Source: Ilyonectria destructans (Eukaryota > Ascomycota > Sordariomycetes > Hypocreales > Nectriaceae). From it: 64,000 nucleotides of DNA. This document shows, in pieces, positions 10,400 to 24,182 of the stretch (the first letter of the stretch is position 1; every line of letters begins with the position of its first letter). The translations under genes and the position numbers were made by a program. The DNA lies in NCBI GenBank assembly GCA_020740775.1, contig JAHEWK010000016.1, forward strand, positions 124,001 to 188,000, in the 5' to 3' direction. The notes beneath the pieces were generated by a model. That model saw only the letters and a list, made by a program, of their open reading frames with translations, was not told the origin of the DNA and ran no database searches.

Positions 10400-13315
10400 G
10401 TAGGTAAGGTACTTTAGGGACTGAAGTCTGACTGAGATCTATAATACAGCTTAGGGAATATAAGTAAAGGCCAGCAAGATTAAGATAAGAGTCCCTAAGG
10501 ATAAAAAGGCTATAAGAAAGCTATAGCTACTTATATAACTAAATAAGAGCTTTAACTAAGAGGTAAACTGCTACAGCTAGCAACTAGAAGGCATACTAAA
10601 GGAGATATTATAGTATCTTTATAGTATCTAGCCAGGGAAACTAAATAGCTTGCTATTTAGATATACAGTAAAAGATAAGTTGCGGGCTAGCTATTAGTCT
10701 ATTAGATATTGCTACTTAAAGTTCTGCTAGCAGGTATATAAAATAGGTTATAAGAAAGCAGCAATATAACTGGTAATATACTTTATGGATGAGTAATAAA
10801 GCTTAATAGCAGATATAGCCTGCAAGCTAGAGGATAAGCAGCTAGGCGAGATTGTTAGATAAATCAAACTGTATAATAATAGCGGCTTCTTTAGTGGAGA
10901 TAATAATACCAGCAGTAAAAGCTTAAGTGATAATAAGGACAGCAGAAAGTAAAGGCCAGAATGCTGTAAATTAGCAGCTATAGAGATAAAAGTGCTTGAC
11001 TAAGCTGTATTTTAATTTATAATAGCTTCTATTAAGGTGCAGGTAGGCAGTAAACTGTATAGCAATATAATACTATACTTTTATATAGCAATAGGCATCT
11101 AAAGGCACCTATTAGGCTATACAGAGGTATATCTATTTATAGGTATACTGGCAGCACTATTATAGCTTATTTGTCTTTTTTTTCTAGAGGCTGAATTTAA
11201 GAATATATTGCTAGAGGAAAAGTATATAGAGGTAGAAATACTTAATTAGTTCTAATAGAAGCACGAGATATAGATATATATAGGCACTTATATAGTAATA
11301 AGTAAGATTATTAACTGGATAGTATATAGTAAGGGATATTATAATAAGATAGACGGGCTGCTAATAGTATACTAATCTAATAACAATAAGGTATTAATAT
11401 ATAATAGGGACTATATACTAGTATATAACTTCCAGCGGGCAGCTTATAAGGTTATAGTACAGGCAGATAACTTATTAAATAAGATATTAGGCAGTATATA
11501 GAATTATATTAAGCTTGGAATAGATATAAAGCGGATTGCTAATAGTATATTATAGCTTAATGCCAGCTAATTATTTGCAATAAATAATAAGAATATATAG
11601 CTAGATACCAGGCTGAGTAAGGTTATATATTCTATAGAGGTATCTATATTTAATAAGAAGAAGAACTAGTAGAAGCAAGCTGGTATATAGAAGTAGATAT
11701 AGCAGCTGTATATATTTTAAGAAGAATTAATACTGCTAATATATATCTAGAAAGAGCAACTAGAGTATAAGCTGGAAATAGCAATATTACAGCACTGTAA
11801 TATATAGCAGTTACTATATAATATCTTTTTATACAATAGATAGATTATACTTATAATAGACTGTAATAAGATAAAGGCAATCTGCAGAACCAGCTGTAAG
11901 ATAGCCCGATTTCTATCTAACTGTATTAAGCGGATAATAGTAGTATATATTATATAGCTTCTGCCGGCAGAAAGAATACTGCAGTATAAATATAAGCTAC
12001 TGGAACTGCAGGAAAAGTACTTAGAATTCTTATAGAGAAATAGCAACTCAAATTGCTAGAATATAGAATAACTCAGCTTAATTATAATATATCTACTGCA
12101 GGTAGAGATTAAGATAAGGCTTAATATTAGGCAGTACTATATAATAGTAATTAAATTTAAATAGAAGATTTAAGAATTAGTTATAAAGTAAGTTAAGGGT
12201 ATAGCTAGCAATAATAATAATAAGAATAGTATAGAGATAGACTAAATAATAGGTGAGGCACTTAATATAAGAGGCAGCTGGAATATTATATAGGATTTAT
12301 AGAGTATATACAGTATAAAGATAGTATAACTATATTATACTATATATATTGATATATTAGGTTAGTTATTACCTAAGATAATTACGAATTATTAGGGAAT
12401 TAGCCAGTTATAGCACCAGTTCTTAATAAAAGGAGATAAGGCTTAAGTAGGGTGGAAGTATAAGGTACCAGGCAATAGAATAGCAGCAGTAAGAAAGAAG
12501 AGTAAGATAATACTGGATAAGAAAGAAATTAAGCAGCAGATAGCCGACAGACTATAAATATTAATAGGCTTAATATTAATATAGCAGTCAGTTAAGTAAA
12601 GGGAGAGTATACAGATAATTCTATTACTATACAGAGAGCAGTTAGCTATATATATACTGCTAACTAGTACCAGTAAGAGCTTGCTATTTATAGTGCCGGC
12701 TATTATATATAATGGCGGCAGTATAAGTATAGTAGTTATACTATTTGCTGTGCTAATAGCAGATTTAGTTAATTAGGCGAAGCAGATAGATATAGATATA
12801 ATTAAGTTCTAGCTATTAATAAACTCTAAGAGGGAGAGCTTGCTAAGGGCAGTATAGATAGTAGTTATAAGTACTAATATAGTATTAAATCTGAGCTTTC
12901 TAGTATATATTAATAGGCTTTAAGCTAATAGGCTGCTGCAGCGAATTTTTATTGATGAAGTATATATAACTATTATAGATATATTATACTGAGTGAAGCT
13001 TATAGAGTTAAAGGGATTAATTCAATTTAAGAGCCTAATTATATTACTCACTGCAATAATACCGGTTATATTTAAATACTGGTTCTGTAAAGAGCTACTA
13101 GCTGGTTCTGCTAAGATTATTTAGAACTAGATAATAAAGGTAAACTGCTAATATAAAGTGGAGCAGATTAAGGTGGGACCTAGAGCTGTAAATATATATA
13201 TAGTTAAACTGATGTGAAAAATCGGATTGACTATAATAAGCAGATAGAAGGGCATTATATATTGCCAGTTAAAGGCTTAATATACAGTACTAGCTGCAGA
13301 GATTAAACTGAATGT
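10400..13315 (+). pseudogene. RecQ-type helicase relic (telomere-linked-helicase-like family)
   Basis: Reading through stops in the plus frames gives conserved blocks in the right order. The N-terminal part has GSKLYSNIILYF and FLEAEFKNILLEEKY (about 11050-11230), and YLEFL and LLPAER segments follow near 12000. A Walker A-like TSTSKSLLFIVPA lies near 12670-12705 (family form TGxGKSxxFMLPA). A DEAH-box equivalent IFIDEV lies near 12940, then LLTAIIPVIFKYWF (motif III) and KGIIYCQLKA (motif IV) near 13240. The Gly to Ser and Trp to stop changes are RIP-type. The helicase then stops abruptly and RT sequence begins at about 13316. Members of this family are often subtelomeric in fungi, but I saw no telomeric repeat here. 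Confidence 0.6.
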
Positions 13316-15720
13316 AAAAAGTAGAGACCTTATAATCTTTAATATACCTATCAGTCTATTCAGACTATATATCCTCCCTTAGGGAGCTATAAATTTAGTA
13401 GCCTAATTTACTAGAATTATAATAAGAATTCTATTCAATTTAATACCTAATAAAGCTAGAGCTTTTCTAGATAATATCGATATTAAAGGCCCTCTAGAAG
13501 ACTATAATAGGGAAGAGTCTCTTTCTGGTATTAGAAGGTATATTCTGAAGTACCTTATAAACCTTAATATAGTTCTTATTAATATAGAGCTTTCTAGCTA
13601 TTTAATTGCAGTAAAGAAGTTCTTTTTCTGCTAAAAAGTCACTCCTCTAGTAGGATATTTCTATAAAACTTATAGCTGTAAGCCTATAGAGAATAAGGTC
13701 CTAAAGATTATTAAATAGAAGCCTTATAAAAACCAGATAAATATAAGAGCCTTTCTAGGTATTATAGAGTACTATAGAATTTAGATTAAAAGGTATACTT
13801 AGGTTATTAAGCTTCTTACTAAGCTGCTAAAAAAGAATACTTCCTAAGAATAAAGAGAGGCCTAGAAGAAAGTAATAAGAATACTAAAGGAAAAGGTTAT
13901 TTCAGCTCCTATTCTTATATCTCTTAATCTATCTAAAGAAGCTAGAGAAGTTATCTTAATAATAGATATTAGTATTCTAGATTGGGGAGCTATCTTAATA
14001 TAGGTAATTAAGGGAAAATACCACCCTATAAGATTTAAATCTAGTATCTAGACTGATACTGAGAAAAAGTATAATATAATAAAGCTAGAGTGTAAGGGAG
14101 CCCTTTATACAGTTAGATATATAAGGATACAGATCTATAGATATCTCTTTACCTTAGAGACTGACTCTAGAGTTTTAGTTAATTAACTTAACAGTAAAGC
14201 TAATAATATATTAAAATCTATAGTAGTTAAATAAATTAGCTACCTCTTACTCTTTAACTTTACTGTTAGATATATCCTAGAAAAGAAGAATATAGTTACT
14301 AATAGTCTCTTAAGGAAGGGGGAAGGCCTATTTAACCTTTTAGACCGGAAAGCTAAGGGTGATATTAAGAATAAAATTAATACCCGCCTTAATCTTATTT
14401 TTTTCAGCTTTAAAGATAAGAGCTTAAAAAACTTCTATAAGGGTAAATAGCTAATCCTAAGGAACTACCTAACTTCCCTATAGCAACCTAAGGTGCTCTC
14501 TGCTAGAGACTTTATACAATTAAGAAAAAAGGCAATATAGTTCTTTATTTACAGTAGTCAGATTTAAAGATAAGGTCTGAAATTAAAAGATAACCCTACT
14601 CTTATTATTAGTAATAAGGAGCTTTAGAAGTATCTTATTATATTATCTTACTATAATAGGAGTTATAAAGGCCGGGAAGTAACCGTTAAAATTATTTCTT
14701 ATTGCTATTTCTGGCGAGGCCTTAGATACACTATAGAGTCAGTTATCCAGATATACCTAATATATTAGATTTACAGAGCCTAAAGAGCTGCTAAGATTAC
14801 TAAGCCTATAGCCCCTTAGTATCCTATAATAAAGATCTATATCGACAGGCAGTATCTCCCTAATAATAATAGAATAAAGTTCCTTCTAAAAGCTAGATAT
14901 AATATAACTGAGTGGATTAAAGCTATATCTTATAGAGCCCTTAATACTGTAAATATCAGGAAGTTTATTAAGAGGATTATCTATTGCTATAGTATATCTT
15001 TAAAGATTGTTACAGATAATAGAGGCAAGCTTATAAAAGGAATTCCTAATAAGCTAGATAATCTAGAGATTAAGATAGCTAAGATCTCCTTTTATAATTT
15101 CAAGTCGAATAGGCTAATTAAAGTCAGTTATATATCTATAGTTAACTATTTTAAAAAGCTTAAAAGATTAGGAAAGTAGGTATCTCTAGTGGACTTAGCC
15201 CTACTTATAGATAGATCTACTATTAGAGGGTTCTATAGTTACTTACCTTTTTAGCTCCTCTATAGGTAGGAATTTATTCTTCCTATAGAAGTTAAAATCT
15301 CAATCTGGAGACTTATCGACTGGGAAGAGGTCTATAGTAGGGAAGATATTATCTTAGTCTGAATCTAAATTCTGAAAAGATAGAAAGAGAATCTAAAAGC
15401 TGCTAGAGCTAAAGTTAAGGAATATCGTAAGAATCTGGTAAGAAAGATAACTGAATCTAATACCTTTAAGCTGAGGAAGATACTATTATTACTGGGAGAT
15501 TTTATCCTTCTCTATAATATTAGAAACTACTATAATCTTTCCTCTATAGCTAAGCTTAAGCTAAAATAGTAAGAACCCTTTAGAATCCTAGAGATCCTCA
15601 GAGAGATTAGAATCTATATCTTAGAGACTCTAAATAGAGTAAAGATAGTAGGAACCTACTATAGAGATTAACTTAAAGCCTTTATAAAGGATAATTAAGA
15701 TTAGTAAGCCAGCCCTAAGA
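13316..15720 (+). pseudogene. Second Ty3/Gypsy pol relic (RT, RNase H, integrase), plus strand
   Basis: Plus-strand frames read RDLIIFNIPISLFRLYILP, then ARAFLDNIDIKGP (RT active site, second Asp now Asn), then GIIEYYRI. RNase H follows with DISILDWGAILI and TDTEKKYNIIKLECKGAL (about 13960-14110). An integrase-like region follows with KARYNITEWIKAISY, KIVTDNRGKLIKG, FYNFKSNRLI and VYSREDIILV (about 14890-15360). The pieces belong to one Gypsy pol, in the opposite orientation to the 1-6 kb element. The start of RT is missing, because the frame begins directly at the helicase junction, so it is 5'-truncated or inserted into the helicase. Dozens of stops make it inert. Confidence 0.65.
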
Positions 15721-17769
15721 ATACTGAGATTTAGGGACTACCTACTGATAATAAGAATAAGAAATTTAATAAAGAATTATCTTATAATAAGACCTATTAA
15801 CTTAGTGAGGCTGGAGATTTATTAGATAATATAGAGCTTATTATTTATCTATAGAGAGAACTTAGGGGGGGTTTTTAAGTTTGCATTCTAGAGATAAATA
15901 AGAAAGCTAAGAATCAGTATAATAAAGTCTAGAATATCTTATTAGATATTTGGGAATATAGCATTAGCTGGGGATAGCAGTATTACTATATAAAGAGGTA
16001 GATAGAGGAGGTAAAAAGTAAAATTACTAAAGAGACTTAGATATAATAAGTTTTAATAGCTAAAATCCAACTAAATAACTATCTAAAAGGGACTAGCTGC
16101 TATAAATAATACCTTATAATAAAGAGGAATAGTATAGAGGGAATCTATCTAAAAGAGAAGAAAGTAATACTAACTAAGTAGTAATATCATTTTCTAGGCA
16201 TTACTATTAATTACCTATTCTACTGAGAATAGAAAAAGAGACTAATTTTCTCTTTTTCTCCTTTAATAGAGAAAATAAAACCTATTAGAACTGACTAAAG
16301 GGCTTAATACCTATTATAAAGAATCTAGGCAGAGATAAAAGCAGCCCGGCAATAGATTTTAAGGTTAGAAGTACCTTTAGCCTTTAAGGGATACTTACTA
16401 ATAATATAAGGGTAAGAGTGGGAATTAAAGATATCTATAGTATAGAAAGTTAATATATTCAGATTGGTAGCTTAGCTACTAAAAGGGAACTTTTAAGGAC
16501 CTTTCTAATAACTTAAAGCTATATACCCATAAAGATATTTCTAATTACAGTCAGACTGATTATACTAAATATAATTAGTATAGGCCCTATTTATATATCC
16601 CAAGACTGAAATATAGATATAGAAAGAAGTCAGAATATACTTATTAAAGCGGGTAGTTATTAAGAGGTAGCTATAGATACAGCTATAATATATAACCGGA
16701 TTAATAACCCCAATAAAGATAATAATAAGAGCCTTAAGGAGGTATAGATAAAAGAGAAGAGTAGTAAAGAAATACCCCCTAGAGTAAGCCTATTCAGCTG
16801 GAATAAAGACCTACTGGAGAGAGTAGGTAGCTAGTAGCTTTATTCCAGCAGTAATAGTTATATTATAAAAGGAGAGCTATTTAAGGAACTAGATAAGGAA
16901 GCTAGCTTAGCTGCTACTGGAGGGAAATTGGATATCTAACTTAAATATATCGGCCGGCCCAGTTAATTAAGAGCCTGGAAACTGCAAATCTAAATATAGA
17001 ATATCTTTAGAATTTAGAAGATTATCTTATTAGATAACCTAAGCTAATAGAAGGGAGATAAGGGACCTTATTAATACAGAAGTTAAATTAAGCTTTAATA
17101 TAGAAAAGGGATAAAAAAGAAGTATATCTTAAGCCTTCTAGTAGGTACTAATCTAATATAAAAACTTAGTAGCCTTAATACTATATTTAACTAAATAGCG
17201 GATATTAGGGAGTTTCCCTTAAGGGAGGCTAGAAAGAATAATAAGCTTATCTTAGGAAGAAGCTATTATAAGATAGTATAACAGTTATAATAATAAGAAA
17301 AAGAAGAAAAGTCTGAGATTAAGTAATAAGGAAATCTTAATAATAGTAATATAGAAGAGAAAGAGGCTTTAAAGTATAAGGGACTCAACCTTAAAGCTAA
17401 GCTGGCAGGGCTTTATTATAAGATATAGAATTTATAAGGAGTAAGTATCTTTATTTACTATAACTTATAAAGGAAAAATAGTAAGAAGGTCTGGAAAATA
17501 ATAACAGCTATTACTGTAATTTACTGTTATAAAAAGAGCTAAGCCCCTATAATATAAAGACTCTTAAATACTCAGTCTCTTAAAAATACCAATATATATA
17601 CACTCTTCTTACACTTTAGCTGCTATAGAAATTAATACTGCAACTTAAGCCTCTATAATATATTTCTTTTCTAATTAAGCTTAAACTTTAACTACTATCT
17701 TATTTATTACTTTTCTTTCTACTGACTGACTTTTAAATCTATTACTGCCCTATAGAGCTCTATATATAA

Positions 17770-20090
17770 TAGCTACCTCTAATAAGGCTGTAAAGAAGAA
17801 GGTATAATTTTACTGCAGTATAAAGTTAGTAACTCTCTATAAAGGGACTATCTATAGAGAGGGAGGAAAAAGAAGCTTTCTTTACTGCAATAAGAACCTT
17901 ATAAAGATGCCTCTAATTAGTAGGCTCTCTTAATAACTAACCTTCTATTCTTCTTAACTGGATTAAGCCTATTAGGAAGATAAAGAAGCTGACTGCTCTA
18001 AGCTTAAAAGCCCCAGCTTAATCTAGAGCTAGATTGAGACTGTTAAACTATATTCTAATTTCAGTATAAAGGACTTTAGAGTGTAAAAGGATTACTATAC
18101 TGATCTTTAGGACCTATTAACTAAACTTTAAGATAGTAAGATATTAACTAACTTTAATCTTATTACTTTCCTATAAATAATAACCTATAGAATAAGAAAC
18201 CTTATAGCTATTACACCTTACAGCCTAAACCTTAATAACTAGACTCTTAAAACTAATAAATAGAGAAGGAAGCTTTACTTATTTAAGATTCTAAAGGAGG
18301 GTATTCTAGTTATAAAAAACCGACCTATACTAGGCTTCCAACTTATTTAAGAGACTATATTTAACTGTTACTACCTTATCAGTATTACCAACTTTAAGAA
18401 CTAAAAATATTAAGTTACTTATATCTGAAATACTATAAAGGCTTAACTTTTCCTTTTTAACACTTTAAATAATAATAAGAAAGAATAATTTAGGGCTTTT
18501 AGAGTGGCCTAAAGAGAGGTTATAACTCTTAATAGTATCCCCTATAATTTTACAGTCTTTAGTATACCAGCTTTAACTCAGTCTGATAGATAGAAGTATA
18601 GTTATCTTACAGTCTTTCTTATAACTCTTACTATTTAAGGAATAATTAGCCTGAATAAGCAATAAATAGCCAGAGGAATCCCAAGGCAGAGACTTACCTT
18701 TAACAATAAAAATAATAAGTCTAATAGAGTCTCTTTTAAGCTATAATTTTATAACTGAAAGCTAAGCATCTTTAAGCTAAAGCCCCTTTTAAAGCTAAAG
18801 ATAAAGGGAAAGGCAGCTAAAAAGAAGAAAGCTATAGAGGTTAAAGAGCCTATAGACCTAGACCTAGAATATATTAAAAGCTTTATTGGGTGCGCTATTA
18901 TAGAGGAGCTTAGGGTCCGGAATCTAATATACAGTAAGAGTCAGAATAAGAGCAACTAAAGGATCACTCTATCCTATAACTATATCTATCAGCTTATACC
19001 TGCCGATTAGAAACTTAGGACTATAGATCTCTATACCAATCTTAGTGGGTTTACCCTAATTAACTGGAAAGATCTTAAGGAAAAGAAGCTCCCCGACTCC
19101 TACCGACTTATCCAATATCCTACTGCCCCTTTTAGCCAGACTTTTTACTATACCTTAATATACTAGTCGGGCTGTTACCAAACTAAATTTACTATACCTA
19201 ATAACCTAGTTAAGATATTTACTGAGAGGGAATATAAGGTTTAGAAGGGTATCCCTAAGCTGCCTGAGACTACAGAAGGGAGTATTATATCCCTGGATTT
19301 ATCTGCTCTAGAGGAGATTACTGCGCCTATAACTGCATCTATATCGGCTCTAGCTCCCATAAAAGTACCCTCTATCGTTAAGTCTATTAAGCCTATTAAA
19401 GCTGTTATCAAGCCTGCTAGATCTATTATTAGGTCTATTAAGAGTGCCTCTAGAGAGGAGATAGAAAAGCTATTATCCCTAATAGAAGGGGTTAAGACTA
19501 TTAAGACTTCGCTAAAAATATCGCCGATACTGCCCCCTATAGAGTCTGGTAGAGCTATAATAGCTAGAATCTTTTTAGGATAATATAAGGGCTTGGGGTT
19601 GGATATATCGATAAGAGATACTTATAAGGGGTCTGCTGTAAGTAATATCTCAATAAGGAATACTGATAATAACTCTACTATTTTAAGAGATATCTTAATA
19701 AGGGATCCTTCGCCCAGCCTACCTTCTTACCGCTAAGGGACCCAAACCTATAGAACTCTAATAGTCTCTACTGCTCAGTTTATTAAAGGGGCTACTCCCT
19801 ATTATATTAATAATAATATTATCGCCAAAAGGAGAAGGAACTTTACTAGTATTACTATTAGTAACGCTGCTAAGAAGATAACTATTAATACCGACCTTAT
19901 AAATCTTCCTTATATCCCGAACCGGCCTATATTATTTATACCTAAGTTAAAGACCTATATAATCTATATCCTAAAGGGTCTGATTTCCCTATCTCAGTGG
20001 GACGACCTAATTAACGCTGCCTATATAGATATCATCCCGCCTACTATTACAAGAATCAGTCGCAAATAATACTACCGACAGTATGAGGCT
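17770..20090 (+). pseudogene. Decayed long ORF, unknown
   Basis: A single plus-strand frame can be followed for over 700 codons with scattered stops, best preserved at 18850-20080. There it encodes a Pro/Ile/Ser-rich stretch (for example SALAPIKVPSIVKSIKPIK) followed by LINLPYIPNRPILFIPKLK and SLSQWDDLINAAYI. Base composition is less AT-extreme than the flanks. I do not recognise the family. A gag-like protein or a captured host gene are both possible. The stops are consistent with RIP. Confidence 0.35.
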
Positions 20091-21079
20091 CGTAAGTAAT
20101 AGCTTTCTATAGTGTTATTTGACTTTCTCTAACGGACTGAAGAGGTGGGGAATAGGGAGGTACACTAAGGGGAGGTTTTTTATTACTGGAAGGAATTAGT
20201 CTTTAGAAGTATCTAATAAGATATTCCTTTAATACTTGCTATATTTCTTTAGTTAGATTCTTAAAAGGGGAGGTAGTTTTATTATGCGTGCTTCTGGCCT
20301 AATTGAGGATAATTATCGGACTGTAGGGAAGGGATATAATAGGCAATTAGGACTGCTTAGGCTAGCTGGTTGCTAGCAGGGGTGCCTAAGGAGGGTTCAG
20401 ATAAGATTAAAAGGGAAGGTTAGAGATAGCACAGAAAGAGATATCGATTTTCCCTTCTTTAGAGATTCTTTCTAGAAATCAGAGAGGCCGCAAGAACTCA
20501 AGATAGCTAGAGAGTCTATTAAAATTATTGCCTTTATTTTTAAGAGATTTATTTGAGTCCACTTTAACTGTTACTACCTTTATTATCCAACCTCTATCTT
20601 TAACACCCCTTGGATATCGGGCCGCTGCAGACTCTATTAAAGCCTTGCCAGCGGAATTTCCTATAACCGACCCGAGATCCTACCTAATGAGATACTTCTC
20701 TATCAGGAGATATAAGCTTTAGATCTATCCGACCTTATATACGTAGTCTGGTGCAGCTTCAAGCTGACTATCTAAGATGCCTGTGCGACGATCTTCTGTA
20801 TATCTCCCCTAGGATAAGTTAACGAGTTGGGTGTTATTCTCGTCCCTTTCTGCTGCTAAACTATCTATTTTAAGAAAGAATTTAATTGCTCTTTTAGTAA
20901 GAGATAGAGGCCTTAAAATCTCTATATACTAAAATCTAGCTTAAGGAATCTATAAGGCAGCTAAGGAGGCAGCTTAAAATATTCTTAACTAAATTAGATT
21001 AGCCTTTAATCTAACTAGCTTTAATCTCTTTAGCTCTTCCCCTTAGTAACCTAGAGAAACTAAAGAAAGACCCCCTCTA

Positions 21080-21890
21080 ATAGCTTAAGAAGTTCTAGCT
21101 TAAAATACTAAAGCTAGAGTAAAAAGGCTAATAGAGGAACTAAAAAAGCCAGCTAAAAAAGCCTTTCTAAAAAATACTAGCTATATCAGCAGAAAGTAGC
21201 TTAAAGTTATATCTATTTAAAAATAATATACCTTAGCTGACTTTAAGGTAACTAAAGCTATTAGAAGCTAACTTCTCCTTCTAATTAAGACTTAAGAATC
21301 TCTCTATAGCTACTATAGCTTAGAGACCAGCCTAAATTATAAGAATATCTATAAAGCTGCTAAAAGAAGATAGATTTTATACTATAATTAAATCTCCTAT
21401 ATCTTTATAAATATACTCTCTAGCCGGACAGACTTAAAAGTGGAAGCTAAACCTCTTATTAGCCTCTTAGTAGAAAAGAGAGTTAATTTCTCAGTTAAGC
21501 TAGAAAATAGCTGCTATTTCTATAATATAAAAATAGTAGCTATTAATATTAGGTTAGCTAAGAAGAACCTCTATTAAATACTAGTAGAGGTAGCAGTAAA
21601 AAAGAGAAGGAAATACTTATCTCTAGGCCTCTTTTTCTATTTTTTAATCTTCTTAGTAGGAGGATTAATAGAAAAGGAAATAGCTAAGATCTATAAGCAG
21701 CTATAGAGCCTACTAGAATCTACTGCAGCTAGCTAGCTGGATACCTCTATTAGCTTAATATTAGCTAAATTTAGAGTAAACTTAGCAGCTTCTATTACTA
21801 CTAGCAGCCTAAAAATAAATCTAGAGTTAAGTATCTATACCTTTAGGACTTAGAGATAAGCTATACCAGTAAATAACTAACTATCTTCCT
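21080..21890 (+). pseudogene. Decayed ORF fragment, unknown
   Basis: A plus-strand frame is moderately open, with segments such as VEAKPLISLLVEKRVNFSV and LIFLVGGLIEKEIAKIY broken by stops. It may be the ORF1 or gag part of another repeat. I see no motif that assigns it. Confidence 0.25.
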
Positions 21891-22135
21891 TTTAGCTTTC
21901 TTCTATTTTTCCTTTTAGTTTCCTTCTATCTCTCTCGTATTTCTCCTTCTATTTCTTTTTTATTTCTTTTTCTATCTCTCTTTTTATTCTCTCTTATATC
22001 TCTCTGTCTATTTATTCTTTTCTCTTTTTATTTTTTTTCTTATTTTCTTATTTACTATTTCTTTCTATCTCTCTCCTCTTTCTACCTTTTATCTAGCTTT
22101 TCTACTTTTCCTCTATCTCTCTACTCTCTTTCTTA
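21888..22135 (+). repeat. Polypyrimidine tract
   Basis: About 250 nt are almost pure C and T on the plus strand, with recurring TTCTATCTCTCT-like units. It lies at the right edge of the AT-rich block, immediately before composition returns to normal. Confidence 0.8.
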
Positions 22136-22339
22136 TAGTAAAACTGTATGTAATTTCTTTATAACTAGGGTAAAATAGACTAGCAAGATAGCTTAAAATA
22201 GTAAATTTACTCTAATTCTAACCCTATTACTTTTATTAATTTACTGTGGATTCTTTTCTCTATTTTAAATCTATTTTTAAAATAACTAAGTTCTATCTGT
22301 ATTACACTCCAACTCAAACCCTAAAATAACCTCTAATCG

Positions 22340-22960
22340 GCTAAAGCTCTAAATCTACAACTAGAGATATTCGCCCAGCCTCCAGTATCGCCGCCAATAG
22401 ACGGAAATCTGGTCCCGTGAGTATCGCTATATTAGGCTGATTATGCGCTTCCTCCTCGCTGGCCGGCCCCGCCAGACAACCTACCGGCCGCCGTGGGGTT
22501 AACGGCACCCTGCTGCCTCCGTCTATCTGAACGGACTGGAACAATGCTCCAGGCCTTGCGGGCTGGTTAGTTCCCGGCCTTGCAGCCTCGTTGTTTCCCG
22601 GTCTGCCTTCTGGGCTCCTTGGCTGCCTCTCGACGCTGCCAGATTCCCTCGGTTTCCGACCCCGCCGCCTGCGAGAACCCTCCTCCCTTGATTGTTCGTA
22701 CTCTCTTTGCGTCGCCTCTAAAATATCGGCCGACGTCCGGATGCCGAGACCCGCCAGCCCTGAAGCGTCGACCGCTCCGGCGGCACTGGGTTGCTCTCTG
22801 TCCTAGCTGCCTCCTGGAACTGCCGCTGCGCAGCCTCGAAGGTGTCCGCTGATGTACGGATTCCCCAGACCAGCAAGCGCCACGTTCTCGCGATTGCGCG
22901 CATCCTGTCGACGGAACTGGTCGGCTAGGCTCTCCTTTTCCATAACGAATCGCCTTTACT
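22340..22960 (-). pseudogene. Broken ORF, Arg/Pro-rich, unknown
   Basis: Normal-GC minus-strand sequence starts at a Met near 22940 (MEKESLADQFRRQDARNREN) but changes frame at least twice. Two related segments occur in different frames, SADTFEAAQRQFQEA and SADILEATQRE, suggesting an internal duplication of about 120 nt. A basic RRRRGRKPRESGS stretch follows, then a last open segment at 22544-22341. It looks like a recently broken gene or element ORF. I do not recognise the family. Confidence 0.35.
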
Positions 22961-23377
22961 AGCTCTCCTATCTTAGTATTTCTGCCCCGAGAATCCGTTC
23001 TCTACGTCTCAACCCGGGGTTTCCCCGATCCTCTGCTCCGGCAGAAGCTCAGAAACCATTCCACCCAGGGCCGCAAAGGCAGGCTATATTGCTTTGAAAC
23101 GATGGTGATATCTTCCGGGCGTTTCAATGTCTGCCGTCTTCTGCCCTCGCCAATCGATTTGGCAAAGATATTAAGGTTTTCTCCTCTAACACCGCGTCCG
23201 TCACAACACCAGGCGGCTCGACCAAGGCGCTGTGTCAAAAGATTTGGGATGAAGCCCTTATATGAGCCCCTCGTGCGCCCCCCCGACTCCTTGCCCCTTT
23301 CCATGCATTGCTTCGGCCTTCAACCTCTGCTCGACATGTCTCGGCAAGCGACCTTCTCGAATACCATCCACCTGTGA

Positions 23378-23655
23378 GACTTTGTGGGCATCACGGACGA
23401 TCCAAGTCGGGAAAACGCACCCAACTACGTCGAGATCTAGGCTGACGTCAACATCTTTGAGGAGGAGGGCTTCTATACTTCTACCATCGACGTCGAGCCC
23501 ATTCGCACTTGCATTCATGCTTATCTGACACGAGAAGAGCGGGAGCTCTACACCCCTGACACGTTCTTCTATGCCGACGGCCGCTTCTCCGCCGCCCAGT
23601 CCGCAGGCGGCACGCTAGAGATTAGCGTCCAGGCCCTCAGTTTGTCGAGGTACGT
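23378..23655 (+). pseudogene. Gene fragment with in-frame stop, unknown
   Basis: A plus frame reads DFVGITDDPSRENAPNYVEI, then a TAG, then ADVNIFEEEGFYTSTIDVEP, and on through REERELYTPDTFFYADGRF to a possible splice donor near 23650. Amino-acid composition and codon use look coding, but the stop at about 23438-23440 and lack of a clear start make it a remnant. The family is not recognised. Sequence from 23660 to 24150 contains only short frames. Confidence 0.35.
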
Positions 23656-24182
23656 CACGACTCACACTCGGTCTCACACGGCCTGACCTTCCTAGACACC
23701 CTGGTGACGTCTCTGACTTCGACGAGTATCGCCGCTACTTACCAGGGCAGTGGTGCCCGATGGTGACCGTCATCGGACCCGTCCATAGCCCAGCGACAAC
23801 ACCAGCGACCCTTCTGAACCTCGCCGCTTCACTGTTGAAACATCCGTGTACGACACCTCAAAAGCATCTCCGGTCAACGTCGCCGCTTTAAGGTGGACAG
23901 CTCAGGCTCGACTCAGACCCTGCTCGCCCTCCTCACCCTAGCACCGGCGCGGCTCCCGAGCGCCCCGGTGTCGTCTTCCCACACCCGCAAGGGTATACGA
24001 AACCACGACTCCACCACGACGGTCAAGGGTGCACAACCAGCCCCGAGGCTTCATATAACCAGGGATAGGCTACTAAACCAATGTGATAAACTCTAAACTG
24101 CGCCAGAGTATCGGGGTAGGAAACCGGAATGGGTAAGGCGAGGACCCCACCAAATTACCACCAAATCGTTCCGGTGTTTTTT

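Larger units (their letters stand above)
9400..22330. repeat. Extremely AT/TA-rich RIP block
   Basis: For about 13 kb the DNA is dominated by TA, TTA and ATA runs, with almost no open frame over 100 codons, while flanking genes have normal composition. Within it, plus-strand frames can be aligned by eye to transposon proteins if TAG and TAA are read as former Trp or Gln and Asn or Ser as former Asp or Gly. All of these are C-to-T or G-to-A changes. This fits repeat-induced point mutation of several nested repeats. The parts 15730-17760 and 20100-21080 hold nothing I could recognise. The right boundary with normal DNA is at about 22.3 kb. Confidence 0.85.

Noticed and set aside
9400..22330. 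AT-rich block as a centromere
   Set aside because: It can be explained as RIP-mutated transposons; nothing seen distinguishes it as a centromere.
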